Assembly (NCBI RefSeq): GCF_026967805.1
Contig: NZ_JAPVBG010000005.1
Span: 1-64,000 of the forward strand
Direction: 5' to 3'
DNA length: 64,000 nt
DNA from: Blastococcus sp. VKM Ac-2987
GTDB lineage: Bacteria > Actinomycetota > Actinomycetes > Mycobacteriales > Geodermatophilaceae
Part shown: positions 52,924-62,543 of the stretch, one piece after another
Numbering within the stretch: position 1 is the stretch's first letter
Layout of the letters: the number at the start of each line of letters is the position of its first letter
Notes under the pieces: model-generated
What the model saw: only the letters and a program-made list of their open reading frames with translations
The model's database searches: none
What the model was told of the DNA's origin: nothing
Program-made: the position numbers and the translations under genes

Positions 52924-54726
52924 TCAGGCGACGGGGGTGATCCGCCCCTCCCCACCGACGGGGTAGTCGGCCGCGGTCACGACGCCACCGAGGTCCTCGA
53001 CCAGGTAGGTCTCGAGGGCCTCCTGGTAGGTCACCGGCAGGACGGTGAACTCGACGCCGTCGAAGGGGTAGCCGTCACCGCCGCGCAGCAGGAAGTCGAT
53101 CGTGGCGACCGAGATGGTCTCCAGCGCGCCGGTCGGCACGCCGTCCGCCACCAGGACGGTGCCGTCATCGAGGACCAGGTCGACGATCCGCGAGCCGGCC
53201 TCCTGTGCCGGGTCGTAGCTCACCCGGTAGCCGGCGGCCTGCGCGAAGGAGCCGGCGGGCTGCAGGATCCCGCCGGTGACGTCGCCGGAGAGCCCGTGCT
53301 CGACGCCGGCGACGAAGGTCTCGACCGGCATGGCCGGGGCGACGCCGACGAAGTTCGAGAAGGGCAGCACCGTGTAGGTGTCCAGCGCGGTGATCTCACC
53401 GGCCGGGATCACCGCGGCGTTGCGGATGCCGCCGCCGTTCTGCAGAGCCACGACCGGGGTGGTCACGCCGAGGGCGGCCGCCTCCCGCCGGCCCGCGGCG
53501 AGCAGGGCGTCCGTGGCGAGGTTGCCGAGGTTGGTCTCCCGGCTGCGCACGTCGTTGCGGATGCCGTTGAGGTCGACCTCCGAGGTGGCCACGACCTGCT
53601 CGGCGAGGTCCGCGACGTACTGCTCCACCGGGCGGACGACCTGCCGGTTGACCGCGTAGTTGGGGGCGACGGCGTCGGGGCCCTGGGCGGCCACCGGGAT
53701 CACGCGCGACGCCTCGTCGTGCACCACCAGGAGCTCGCCGGCCGCGTCGAACGTGACGACCAGGCGGCCGACGTAGGAGTAGAGCGCGGCCGTCGTGACG
53801 ACGGGGACGACCTCGCCGTCGGCGTCGGTCGGGGTCAGCGGGTAGGAACCGTGGACGTCCGTCCCGTCGGGCACCACCGGGTCGCCCTCGTCGGCGAGCA
53901 GCTCGTGGCCGCCACCGCCGACGATGACGTCGACACCGCTGAGCTGGGCGGCGAGCGCCACCTCGTTGTCGATGTCCTGCAGGTGCGAGACGAGCACGAC
54001 CTTGTCCACGCCGGCGGCCTCGTAGGCGGCGGCCTGGGCGTTGGCGATCTCGGCGAGGTCGGGGTCCACCGTCACGCCGCGGGAGCTGGTGAGCCGGGGC
54101 AGGTCCGGCGTGGTGAGCCCGATGAACCCGATCTGCTCGCCGCGCTCCCGGACGACGTGCGAGGTCACGATGGTGCCGTCCTCGACCCGGGCCAGCAGGG
54201 CCGGCTCGTCCTCGAAGCCGAGGTTGCTCGAGACGATCGTCGTCTGCGGGCGCAGGTCGCCGATCCACTCGGCGAAGAAGTCCGGGCCGAGGTCGAAGTC
54301 GTGGTTGCCGGGGATCGACACGTCGAAGCGCGCCGCGTTGAACGCGGTGGCGTCGTAGATCGGCCGCCCCGAGTCCTCGCTGGCGGCCAGCTGCGGCCCG
54401 GGCAGGAAGTTGTCGCCGGCCGAGATGGTGACGACGCCGCGCTTCTTGGCCATGCCCTCGGCCCGCTGGCCGGTCAGGGCCGCGATCTGCTGCTGGCGGA
54501 TCAGCTCGACGAAGCGGTCCGCGCCGCCGTAGGTGCCGCCGTCCTCGAGGGTGACCGGCAGCAGGGCGGACTCGAGGTCGTTGGCGTGCAGCAGGGTGAG
54601 GGTGAAGTCGGGCTGCGGCTCCGCAGCGGGCGCGGCCGCGGCGGTGCCCGCGAGGCCGCCGCCGGCGAGAGCGGCGGCGGTCACGGTCGCCACGACGGTG
54701 CCGCGGCGCAGGTGGGTCAGGGACAT
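52924..54726 (-). CDS. Secreted 5'-nucleotidase / metallophosphatase
   Basis: A 600-residue exported enzyme that would remove phosphate from extracellular nucleotides. The signal peptide ends near residue 33 (GTAAAAPA). The metallophosphatase domain has LLHANDLESALL, SAGDNFLPG, GNHDFD and GGGGHELL. The C-terminal 5'-nucleotidase domain has ALQNGGGIR and LLRGGDGYPF. The usual first motif is HANDxH(G/S); here it reads HANDLES, so one metal-site His appears replaced. ATG with CGGAG upstream. It is divergent from the nuclease gene. Confidence 0.9.
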   Translation of the reverse strand: MSLTHLRRGTVVATVTAAALAGGGLAGTAAAAPAAEPQPDFTLTLLHANDLESALLPVTLEDGGTYGGADRFVELIRQQQIAALTGQRAEGMAKKRGVVTISAGDNFLPGPQLAASEDSGRPIYDATAFNAARFDVSIPGNHDFDLGPDFFAEWIGDLRPQTTIVSSNLGFEDEPALLARVEDGTIVTSHVVRERGEQIGFIGLTTPDLPRLTSSRGVTVDPDLAEIANAQAAAYEAAGVDKVVLVSHLQDIDNEVALAAQLSGVDVIVGGGGHELLADEGDPVVPDGTDVHGSYPLTPTDADGEVVPVVTTAALYSYVGRLVVTFDAAGELLVVHDEASRVIPVAAQGPDAVAPNYAVNRQVVRPVEQYVADLAEQVVATSEVDLNGIRNDVRSRETNLGNLATDALLAAGRREAAALGVTTPVVALQNGGGIRNAAVIPAGEITALDTYTVLPFSNFVGVAPAMPVETFVAGVEHGLSGDVTGGILQPAGSFAQAAGYRVSYDPAQEAGSRIVDLVLDDGTVLVADGVPTGALETISVATIDFLLRGGDGYPFDGVEFTVLPVTYQEALETYLVEDLGGVVTAADYPVGGEGRITPVA

Positions 54727-54830
54727 GACGCTCCGAGGTCGGTGGGACTGGCCGGGTGAGCGTCACACCGGGAGGTGAACGGCGCATGACCGGATGTCGA
54801 TCTGTGACGCATCGCATAGCAGGACCGTTC

Positions 54831-54874
54831 CGTCACGCGTTCGTCACCTTCCGTGGTGCAGCTCGTCACCCGAT
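54831..54874 (+). promoter_or_regulatory. Phased CGTCAC repeats (PhoP-box-like)
   Basis: CGTCAC occurs at 54831, 54842 and 54864, that is at steps of 11 and 22 bases, within four consecutive 11-base units. PhoP boxes in Streptomyces are also 11-base direct repeats with a TCAC-type core. The block lies 7 bases before a candidate -10 (TACCGT, 54881). Confidence 0.45.
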
Positions 54875-54880
54875 CGGCTT

Positions 54881-54886
54881 ACCGTC
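54881..54886 (+). promoter_or_regulatory. Candidate -10 of the nuclease gene
   Basis: TACCGT fits TANNNT. It is 35 bases before the GTG at 54922, which would leave a leader of about 28 bases containing the GGAAGGAC ribosome binding site. Confidence 0.4.
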
Positions 54887-54921
54887 TCGGCATCTCAACG
54901 ACCGTCCGGAAGGACTTCTCC

Positions 54922-57549
54922 GTGCTCGTACGCATCGGCAGTCCGCGCGTCCTCGCGCGCCGTACTGCTCTCGGCACCCTCGCCGCCTCCGTGGCCGTGG
55001 TGGGCATCCCCGCCTTCGCGCAGGCGGCGCCGCCAACCACCCCGTTCATCTCCGAGCTCCACTACGACAACGCCGGCGCGGACGTCGACGAGTTCGTCGA
55101 GGTGCAGTTCCCGGCCGGTTCCAGCACGACCGGGTGGACCGTCGAGCTCTACAACGGGTCCAACGGGGCCCGCTACGACTCCGACAGCCTGGAGCCGAAT
55201 GCTGACGGCATCGCGGTCGTCACCTACTCGGGCACCCTCCAGAACGGCTCACCCGACGGCATCGCGCTCGTCGGCCCGGCCGGCCTGGTCGAGTTCCTGT
55301 CCTACGAGGGCGTGATGACCGCCAGCAATTCGACGGCCGCCGGCACGACGAGCATCGACATCGGTGTCTCGGAGGCCGGCACGGAGCCCGCCGGGCAGTC
55401 GCTGTCGCGCAGCTACGACGCCGGCACCGACGCGCTCGTCTGGTCCGGGCCGGCCGCAGCCACCCCGGGCGTGGTCAACTCCGCCGCACCCGGTCCGGTG
55501 GAGCCGCCGCCGGCCGCCGGCGAGGTCTGTGACACCGCGGTGACGAACGAGATCGGCGAGGTCCAGGGCGCCGGCGGGACCACCCCGCTGGCCGGCTCCA
55601 CGGTCACCGTGCGGGGCGTCGTCGTCGGCGACACCCCCGGACTCTCCGGCTTCTACCTGCAGGACGTCGACGGCGACGGCGACGCCGCCACCTCCGACGG
55701 GATCTTCGTCTTCTCCTCCGTCGAGGTGGATCTGGGCGACACGGTCGCGGTGACCGGCCTCGCCCAGGAGTACTTCGACCAGACCCAGATCCGCGGCGAG
55801 GCGAACGTGGGCATCTGCGCCGACGGCACCGCCGCGGACCTGCCGTCGGCCACCCCGCTGGACCTGCCCGCCGACGACGACGTCCGCGAGCGGCTCGAGG
55901 GCATGCTGGTCGCACCGGTCGATCCGCTCACCGTCAGCGAGGTCTTCGACCTCACCAGCTTCGGCGAGCTGACCCTGTCCGAGCGTGGCCGGCTGGTCCA
56001 GCCGACCGAGCTGGCCCGTCCCGGCGCCGAGGCGGACGCGATCGCGGCGGAGAACGCGCTGCGCAGCATCGTCCTCGACGACGCCCTCAGCAGCCGGGTC
56101 AGCGTGACCACCGCCCCCTACCTGTCGCCGGAGACCCCGGTCCGGGTCGGCGACACGCTCACCTTCACCGAGCCGCTGGTGCTCGGCTACGGGTTCGACG
56201 CCTGGCGGCTGCAGCCGGCCGACGGCACCGCGGACGGCGTCTTCGGCCTGCAGAACACCCGTCCGGCCGCGCCGGGCGTGGTGGGCGGTGACGTCCAGGT
56301 GGGCGCGTTCAACGTGCTCAACTACTTCCTCACCCAGGGCGGCGTCGGCCGTGGTGCCACCAGCGACGCGGAGTTCGCGGAGCAGGCCGGCAAGATCGTG
56401 CCGGCGATCAACGCGCTGGGCGCCGACGTGGTGACCCTGATGGAGATCGAGGACACCGACTCCACCGGGCTCACCCCCGGCGACGCCGACACGGCGCTGG
56501 CCGACCTGGTGGCCCGGCTGAACGCCGACGCCGGTGCCGGCACGTGGGCCTTCGTCCCGTTCCCCGAGGAGCTGTACGCGGTCGACCGGGACGTGATCCG
56601 GAACGCGATCATCTACCGGCCCGCCGCCGTCACCCCGGTCGGTCCGTCGGTCGGCCTGGTCGACGAGACGGTCTGGTCGAACGCCCGGGAGCCGATCGCC
56701 CAGACCTTCACCGCGGACGGCGACGCCTTCACCGTGGTGGCCAACCACTTCAAGTCCAAGGGCGGCACCGGCACCGGTGACAACCTCGACACCGGCCAGG
56801 GCTCGTTCAACGGCGACCGGGTGCGGCAGGCGGGGTCGCTGGCGGCCTTCGCCGAGCAGCTGGAGGCGCGGACCGGCGACCCGGACGTCCTGCTGATGGG
56901 CGACTTCAACGCCTACACCCAGGAGGACCCGATCGAGGTCCTCCGCGAGGAGGGCTTCGTCGACCTCGGCGAGCTGTTCGACCCGGGCCGGTACAGCTAC
57001 GTGTTCGACGCGCTGTCCGGCTCGCTGGACCACGCGCTGGCCACGCAGGAGCTGACCGCCAAGGTGACCGACGTCGTGCACTGGAACATCAACTCGGTGG
57101 AGTCCTTCGCCTACCAGTACTCCGGCGACCCGGCGCTGTACGCGGCCGACCCCTACCGCTCCAGCGACCACGACCCGCTGCTGCTCGGCATCGACCTGCA
57201 GGAGGCCGTGGTCGAGCCGGAGCCGCTGCTCTGCCAGGGCCTCGAGCCCACGATCGTCGGCACCGAGGGCGACGACGTGCTCGTCGGCGGCAACGGCGTC
57301 GACGTGATCATGGGCCTGGGCGGCGACGACGTCATCACCGGCGGCAACGGCGCGGACGTGATCTGCGGCGGGAACGGGGACGACGTCGTCAACGGCAACA
57401 ACGGGGACGACGTCCTGCTCGGCGGCGCCGGCGACGACCGGCTGTACGGGGACAACGGCAGCGACACGCTGATCGGCGGCCCGGGCACCGACGTCCTCGA
57501 CCAGGGCAGGGGCACGGGCCGCGAGGACCAGGACGGCGCCGAGTCCTGA
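54922..57549 (+). CDS. Secreted nuclease: lamin-tail, OB, EEP and RTX repeats
   Basis: An 875-residue exported ExeM/NucH-type nuclease. The signal peptide (1-35) ends AQA. A lamin-tail domain (about 37-190) begins FISELHYDNAGADVDEFVE. An OB-fold region follows (about 200-330). The endonuclease/exonuclease/phosphatase domain (about 455-755) has AFNVLNYF, LMEIED, NHFKSKGG, MGDFNAYTQ and SSDHDP. A C-terminal set of Ca-binding GGNGxDxI repeats starts near 779. The GTG has GGAAGGAC six bases upstream; a frame from 54853 is less likely. Confidence 0.92.
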   Translation: MLVRIGSPRVLARRTALGTLAASVAVVGIPAFAQAAPPTTPFISELHYDNAGADVDEFVEVQFPAGSSTTGWTVELYNGSNGARYDSDSLEPNADGIAVVTYSGTLQNGSPDGIALVGPAGLVEFLSYEGVMTASNSTAAGTTSIDIGVSEAGTEPAGQSLSRSYDAGTDALVWSGPAAATPGVVNSAAPGPVEPPPAAGEVCDTAVTNEIGEVQGAGGTTPLAGSTVTVRGVVVGDTPGLSGFYLQDVDGDGDAATSDGIFVFSSVEVDLGDTVAVTGLAQEYFDQTQIRGEANVGICADGTAADLPSATPLDLPADDDVRERLEGMLVAPVDPLTVSEVFDLTSFGELTLSERGRLVQPTELARPGAEADAIAAENALRSIVLDDALSSRVSVTTAPYLSPETPVRVGDTLTFTEPLVLGYGFDAWRLQPADGTADGVFGLQNTRPAAPGVVGGDVQVGAFNVLNYFLTQGGVGRGATSDAEFAEQAGKIVPAINALGADVVTLMEIEDTDSTGLTPGDADTALADLVARLNADAGAGTWAFVPFPEELYAVDRDVIRNAIIYRPAAVTPVGPSVGLVDETVWSNAREPIAQTFTADGDAFTVVANHFKSKGGTGTGDNLDTGQGSFNGDRVRQAGSLAAFAEQLEARTGDPDVLLMGDFNAYTQEDPIEVLREEGFVDLGELFDPGRYSYVFDALSGSLDHALATQELTAKVTDVVHWNINSVESFAYQYSGDPALYAADPYRSSDHDPLLLGIDLQEAVVEPEPLLCQGLEPTIVGTEGDDVLVGGNGVDVIMGLGGDDVITGGNGADVICGGNGDDVVNGNNGDDVLLGGAGDDRLYGDNGSDTLIGGPGTDVLDQGRGTGREDQDGAES

Positions 57550-57572
57550 CCTGACGGCTCCACGGACGCGCG

Positions 57573-57606
57573 CCGGCGCGGCACCCCGAACGGGGTGCCG
57601 CGCCGG
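57573..57606. terminator. Bidirectional terminator between nuclease and malQ
   Basis: A perfect 15-bp stem: CCGGCGCGGCACCCC (57573-57587) pairs with GGGGTGCCGCGCCGG (57592-57606) around loop GAAC. It lies between two convergent stops, 23 bases after the nuclease and 14 before the end of malQ. Confidence 0.85.
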
Positions 57607-57620
57607 TCGTGTCCTGCGGG

Positions 57621-59450
57621 TCAGTCGCTGTCGAGGCCCTCGGCCAGGGTGCGGGCGACCGTCTGGAGCAGCGGGTGCACCGCCAGGTCCTCCACGGGCA
57701 CCGGCAGCGGCAGGGACCAGTTGGGCCGGTCGCCGGCGCCGGGCATGTTCGGCCGGCGCTGCTCGCCGAGGGCGTCGTCCAGCGTCGCCGACAGCAGCAG
57801 CGACGGCGACGTCGCCAGCAGGGCGTGCGCCTGCTCCACCGCCTGCTCGACCGTGGCGTCGTCGGAGAGCCCCGGCAGGTGCGCCAGCAGCGAGCTGCGG
57901 CCGCGCTCGAGCTCCTCGTCGGTGCCGGTCCCGTGCTCCCGCTGCTCGTCGACGTCGGCCTCGGTCCACAGCCCCGCCACCGTCGGCAGGTCGTGGGTGG
58001 TGATCGCCGCCATGGCCTCGGCCGGCCACTCGGCGGGGGCGTCGTCCTCGAACCAGAGCAGGCGGTAGGACAGCACCCCGTGCTCGGCCATGGCCTCGCG
58101 GACACCGTCCTCGACGGTGCCGAGGTCCTCGCCGACGACGAGCGCCTGTGCCCGGTGGCTCTCCAGCGCGACGATGTTCAGCAGGTCCTCGGCCGGATAG
58201 CGGACGTAGGCGCCGTCGGCCGCGCTGCCGTCCGAGGGCACCCACCAGAGCCGGAACAGGCCCATGACGTGGTCGATGCGCAGGCCGCCGGCGCCGGCGA
58301 TGGTCGCCCGGATGGACTGGACGAACGGCTCGTAGTCGGCGTCGCGCAGCCGCCAGGGGATCAGCGGCGGGGAGCCCCAGTCCTGCCCGGCGGAGTTGAA
58401 CGCGTCCGGCGGTGCACCGACGCTGACGCCGTCGGCGAGCACCTCCTGCCACGCCCAGGCGTCGGCGCCGCCGCCGGCGAAGCCGATCGGCAGGTCCTGG
58501 ATGACGGTCATCCCGTCGGTGGCTGCGGTGAACTGCAGCTCCAGCGCCCACTGCAGCCAGGCGTGGAAGGCGACGACCGCCCCGTGCTGCTCGGCGTAGC
58601 CGGCCACCCCGGGGCCGTCGGGCCGGCGCAGCTCGGCGGGCCAGGTGTGCCAGTCGGCGCCGTGCTCCTCGGTGATCGCCGCCCAGGTGGACCAGTCCTG
58701 CAGGGTCTGCCCCTGCTCCGCCCGCCAGCGGCCGAACGCCTCGCCGCCGCTGTGGGCGAAGAAGATCCGCATCAGGACCTCGCGCTTGCGCGCCCAGATC
58801 GCGTCCCGGTCGATCAGCGCACCCTCGGACAGGGCCCGGCCGGCGTCGGCCTCCAGGTCGACGGCCTCGGCGCCGGGCACCTCGTCGACCCGCAGGTAGA
58901 TCGGGTTGCGGAACCGGCGGGTGGCCGGCAGGTAGGGGCTGGCCTCCTGCTCGGCGATCGGCGCGACGGCGTGCAGGGGGTTGATGAGCACGAACCCGGC
59001 GCCCTGGTCGGCGGCCATCCGGCGGATGGTGCGCAGGTCGCCGAGGTCGCCGATGCCCCAGCTGTCCCGGCCGCGGGCGGCGTACAGCTGCACTGCCCAG
59101 CCCCAGGCGCGCTCGTCGGGCAGCCAGCAGCGGCCCGGCGACACGATCAGCCGGCGCCGGCGGCCCTGCGGCGACTGCAGCCAGTGGTAGCCGAGCGGGA
59201 AGTCCTCCGGCAGCTGGCCGTCGATGTGCCGGACCTCGCCGTCCTCGCAGACGACGTCGGCCTCGTCGACCTCCAGCGCGTCCCCGGGACGGGCCACGAT
59301 GGGCGCGCGCTCCTCGAGGTCGGCCGGCGGTTCGCCGATGACCGCCCGCAGCCGCTCGATGGTCTCCTGCGCTACCTGGTGCTCCTCGTCGAGCGCATCC
59401 AGCCAGCTCGCATCGATGCCCCAGTCGTCGGTCGTCGGCTTCGTCGTCAC
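57621..59450 (-). CDS. malQ: 4-alpha-glucanotransferase
   Basis: Transfers maltodextrin chains. The 609-residue GH77 enzyme has the three catalytic residues in LRIDHVMGLFR (Asp nucleophile, near 391), VGEDLGTV (Glu, near 440) and TTHDLPT (Asp, near 485). About 110 residues precede the GH77 core, as in many actinobacterial MalQ. The GTG gives the start MTTKPTTDDWGI. It lies 37 bases after hrpB on the same strand. Confidence 0.94.
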   Translation of the reverse strand: MTTKPTTDDWGIDASWLDALDEEHQVAQETIERLRAVIGEPPADLEERAPIVARPGDALEVDEADVVCEDGEVRHIDGQLPEDFPLGYHWLQSPQGRRRRLIVSPGRCWLPDERAWGWAVQLYAARGRDSWGIGDLGDLRTIRRMAADQGAGFVLINPLHAVAPIAEQEASPYLPATRRFRNPIYLRVDEVPGAEAVDLEADAGRALSEGALIDRDAIWARKREVLMRIFFAHSGGEAFGRWRAEQGQTLQDWSTWAAITEEHGADWHTWPAELRRPDGPGVAGYAEQHGAVVAFHAWLQWALELQFTAATDGMTVIQDLPIGFAGGGADAWAWQEVLADGVSVGAPPDAFNSAGQDWGSPPLIPWRLRDADYEPFVQSIRATIAGAGGLRIDHVMGLFRLWWVPSDGSAADGAYVRYPAEDLLNIVALESHRAQALVVGEDLGTVEDGVREAMAEHGVLSYRLLWFEDDAPAEWPAEAMAAITTHDLPTVAGLWTEADVDEQREHGTGTDEELERGRSSLLAHLPGLSDDATVEQAVEQAHALLATSPSLLLSATLDDALGEQRRPNMPGAGDRPNWSLPLPVPVEDLAVHPLLQTVARTLAEGLDSD

Positions 59451-59487
59451 CCCGCGATCCTCGCCGGGGCGGGGGCAGCCCGCAGCC

Positions 59488-61992
59488 TCAGTCGCGGGTC
59501 CGGGCGCGTGACGTCGCTCGCTTCGTGGCCGGTGCGGCCGCCGGGTCCTCCGGCCAGGGGTGCCGGGGGTACCGGCCGCGCAGCTCGCTGCGGACGGCGG
59601 GGTAGCCGGTGGTCCAGAACCCGGCGAGGTCGGTCGTCGTGGCGACGACCCGCTGCGCCGGGGAGAGCAGCTGCAGCCGCAGCGGTCGCCCGGCCACCAG
59701 CGGGGCCTGCCCCCAGCCGAACACCTCCTGCACCCGCACCGACAGGGTGGGGACGGCGGGATCGGTGTAGTCCACCCGGATCCGCGACCCGGTCGGGACC
59801 GTCACGGAGTCGGGCACCACGGCGTCGAGGTCGCCGGCCACCTGCCACGGCACCAGGGCCCGCAGCGCGGCGACGACGTCGATGCGGGCCAGGTCCGCCC
59901 GGCTGCGCGCACCGGCGACGTCGACGGTGGCCAGGAGGGCCGTGTCGTCGACGGCGGGCCACGGGTCGCCGAGCCCGCCGTGCGCCGCGGCCAGGCGCTC
60001 GCGCAGCCGGCGGGCCGCCGGGGTCCAGCGGAGCAGCCCGAGCCCCTCCGCGCGCAGGCCCTTCGCCACCGCGGCGGCCACGGCGGCGCGGTCCGGATCG
60101 CGCAGCGGGCGCTCGGCCAGCACGATCGCGCCCAGCCGCTCCACGCGGGCGCTGCGGACGTCGCCGTCGCGCCAGGACACCTCGTCCCGGTCCCGGTGCA
60201 GCGCACCGGCGGCCTCGAGGGCGGTCGCCTCGTCGATCGCCACGGCCGACCGCACCCGGGCGTCGCGCCGGCCGGGGGCCCGGTCGGCGACGGCGACGGC
60301 CAGCCAGGACGCCCCGGTCAGCGCCGTCCCGGGCGCCAGCTCGGCGCCGGTGCCGGCGGCCATCAGGTAGGTGCCGGTGCCGCCCGGCCGGCGCCGCGCC
60401 AGCCGCTCGGGATGGGCCAGGCCGACCACCAGGCCGGCCGCCGTGTCGTCGGGAAGGTTGCCGTCGGGCAGCCGGGGAGCGGCGACGTCGTCGAGCGCAC
60501 GCCCGAGGCGGCCCACCTCCTCCCGCCACCGGGCCGTGGCGCTCCGGTCGGCACCCGAGCGCAGGGCCCGCCAGGTCACGGTCAGGTCGTCCCCGCGGGC
60601 GGGGACGTCGGCGGAGAGCAGGGCGACCACCTCGGCGGCCCGGCGACGGCCGACCAGCGGAGCGCCGTCCAGCAGCGCGCGGGCGAGGCGGGGATGCACC
60701 CCGAGGGTGGTCAGCGCGCGTCCCCGGGCGGTCGCCCGGCCGTCGCCGTCCACCGCGCCGAGGTCGTGCAGCGTCTGCCCGGCCACGACCAGGGCCGCCG
60801 GCGGCGGGGGATCGAGCAGGGCGAGGCCCGTCCCGCCGGGCGCTCCCCAGCACGCCAGCTCCAGCACGAAGGCGGTCAGGTCGGCGACAGCCACCTCCGG
60901 CTCGTCGTGGGCGGGCAGCCGGTCGTGCTCGGCGGGCGTCCAGCAGCGGTAGACCGACCCCGGCCCCTCCCGGCCGGCCCGGCCGGCCCGCTGGGTGACC
61001 GCCGCGCGCGAGGCCCGCACGGTGACCAGCGACCCCAGGCCGCGCGACAGGTCGGCCCGCGGCACGCGCGCGAGCCCGGCGTCGACGACGACGCGGACGC
61101 CGGGCACGGTCAGGCTGCTCTCCGCCAGCGCGGTGGCCAGCACGACCCGGCGGGGGGAGCCGGCCTGGAGGGCGGCGTCCTGCGCGGCGGCCGGCAGCCG
61201 GCCGTGCAGCGGCAGCACGTCGGCGTCGACCCCGTCCAGCAGACCGGCCACCGCGCCGATCTCGCCGGCACCCGGCAGGAACACGAGCACGTCCCCGGCC
61301 TGCTCCGCCAGCGCCCGGCGGACGGTCGCGGCCACGTGCGCGAGCAGCCGCGGGTCCACCCGCAGGCCGTGCGGTGGATCGACCGGGGTGGGGGGCGGCG
61401 CCCAGCGGACGTCGACCTCGTGCAGCGTCCCGGTCGCCTCGACGACCGGGGCCGGCCCGGCCTCCCCGCCGAGCAGGGCGGCCAGCCGGCCGGCCTGGGC
61501 CGTCGCCGACATGGCGAGCAGCCGCAGGTCCGGGCGCAGGGCACCGACGACGTCGAGGCCGAACGCGAGCGCCAGGTCGGTGTCCAGGTGCCGCTCGTGG
61601 CACTCGTCCAGGACGACGGCGGCCACCCCGGGCAGCTCGGGATCGGCCTGCAGGCGGCGGACCAGCAGGCCGGTGGTGACCACCTCGACCCGGGTGGCGC
61701 CGCTGCGCCGGCTGTCCCCGCGGACGCTGTAGCCCACCCGTCCGCCGACCGGCTCGCCCAGCAGCGCGGCCATCCGGCTGGCGGCGGCCCGCGCGGCCAC
61801 GCGGCGCGGCTCGGCCACGACGACGCGCCCCGGGAGGGAGCCGGCCAGCGCGAGCGGGACGAGGGTGGTCTTCCCGGTCCCGGGCGGGGCCACCAGCACG
61901 GCGGCACCCCGGGCCGACAGCGCGTCCGCGAGCGCGGGCAGCGCGGCCCGGACCGGCAGGTCGGTCCCGGGCGTCCCGGGCGGTGGCAGCAC
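59488..61992 (-). CDS. hrpB: ATP-dependent RNA helicase HrpB
   Basis: An 834-residue DEAH-box type helicase. It has Walker A APPGTGKTT near residue 37, the DEAH-like LDECHERHLDTD near 125, SATA near 165, QRAGRAGR near 315, and the C-terminal HrpB domain ending with the PRHPWPEDP segment. The GTG at 61992 has CAGACT 7 bases upstream and gives the usual LPVRAALPAL start soon after; a GTG at 62061 would add 23 unconserved residues. It is divergent from the tautomerase gene. Role in rRNA or mRNA handling is not settled. Confidence 0.9.
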   Translation of the reverse strand: MLPPPGTPGTDLPVRAALPALADALSARGAAVLVAPPGTGKTTLVPLALAGSLPGRVVVAEPRRVAARAAASRMAALLGEPVGGRVGYSVRGDSRRSGATRVEVVTTGLLVRRLQADPELPGVAAVVLDECHERHLDTDLALAFGLDVVGALRPDLRLLAMSATAQAGRLAALLGGEAGPAPVVEATGTLHEVDVRWAPPPTPVDPPHGLRVDPRLLAHVAATVRRALAEQAGDVLVFLPGAGEIGAVAGLLDGVDADVLPLHGRLPAAAQDAALQAGSPRRVVLATALAESSLTVPGVRVVVDAGLARVPRADLSRGLGSLVTVRASRAAVTQRAGRAGREGPGSVYRCWTPAEHDRLPAHDEPEVAVADLTAFVLELACWGAPGGTGLALLDPPPPAALVVAGQTLHDLGAVDGDGRATARGRALTTLGVHPRLARALLDGAPLVGRRRAAEVVALLSADVPARGDDLTVTWRALRSGADRSATARWREEVGRLGRALDDVAAPRLPDGNLPDDTAAGLVVGLAHPERLARRRPGGTGTYLMAAGTGAELAPGTALTGASWLAVAVADRAPGRRDARVRSAVAIDEATALEAAGALHRDRDEVSWRDGDVRSARVERLGAIVLAERPLRDPDRAAVAAAVAKGLRAEGLGLLRWTPAARRLRERLAAAHGGLGDPWPAVDDTALLATVDVAGARSRADLARIDVVAALRALVPWQVAGDLDAVVPDSVTVPTGSRIRVDYTDPAVPTLSVRVQEVFGWGQAPLVAGRPLRLQLLSPAQRVVATTTDLAGFWTTGYPAVRSELRGRYPRHPWPEDPAAAPATKRATSRARTRD

Positions 61993-62078
61993 GGCCCCCA
62001 GTCTGGCGTGCGCGGTGGGGGCGTCCTGCCACCGCCGTGCGCGCGTGCCCCGGCCCACCACCGGGAAAGGGGACGGGT

Positions 62079-62480
62079 GTGCCGTCGCTGCAGCTCGATC
62101 TCCCGCTCCGCCTGGACCTCGACGCCAAGCGCTCGCTGGCCAGGGAGCTCGGATCCGTCTACGCCGCGGTGATGGACGTCCGGCCGGACTTCGTCACCGT
62201 CTCGATCCACGACCTCGGCCCCGGCGGGGTGTGGCGGTGCGGTGCGGAGGACCCGGAGCCGGCGGCCCTGGTCATGTGCGACGTCCGCGCCGGCCGGCCG
62301 GCCGCGACCCGCGAGCTCCTCGCCCGCCGGGTCGTCGACGCGTGCGCCCGCGCCTGCGGCCTGGAGGAGCGCCTGGTCAAGGTCGAGTTCACCCAGCACA
62401 CCGGCGACGAGATGTTCCACCCCCAGCTGGGCGGCTTCGCCCCGGACTGGGCGCCCAGGGCGGGGGAGGGCGCAGGCTGA
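62079..62480 (+). CDS. Tautomerase-family protein
   Basis: A 133-residue protein starting MPSLQLDLPLRLDLDAKRSL. After loss of Met the N-terminus is Pro, the general base in 4-oxalocrotonate tautomerase/MIF-type enzymes. VTVSIHDLGPGGVWRCG resembles the second strand of the fold. The tail is Gly/Ala-rich. The GTG at 62079 has AAAGGGGA upstream. Substrate unknown. Confidence 0.72.
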   Translation: MPSLQLDLPLRLDLDAKRSLARELGSVYAAVMDVRPDFVTVSIHDLGPGGVWRCGAEDPEPAALVMCDVRAGRPAATRELLARRVVDACARACGLEERLVKVEFTQHTGDEMFHPQLGGFAPDWAPRAGEGAG

Positions 62481-62481
62481 G

Positions 62482-62502
62482 CCGGCCGGCCGGCCGGCCG
62501 GC
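62482..62502 (+). repeat. (GGCC)n short tandem repeat
   Basis: Five tandem GGCC units directly after the tautomerase stop, in the gap between convergent genes. It is self-complementary and could form a hairpin. Confidence 0.6.
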
Positions 62503-62543
62503 CGCAGGCGCCGGGGCGGACGGCGGCTCCGGGGTGCGCGGGC

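Noticed and set aside
62054..62510. CRISPR or other repeat array suggested by GGCC runs
   Set aside because: It is only a five-unit tetranucleotide run with no spacers.
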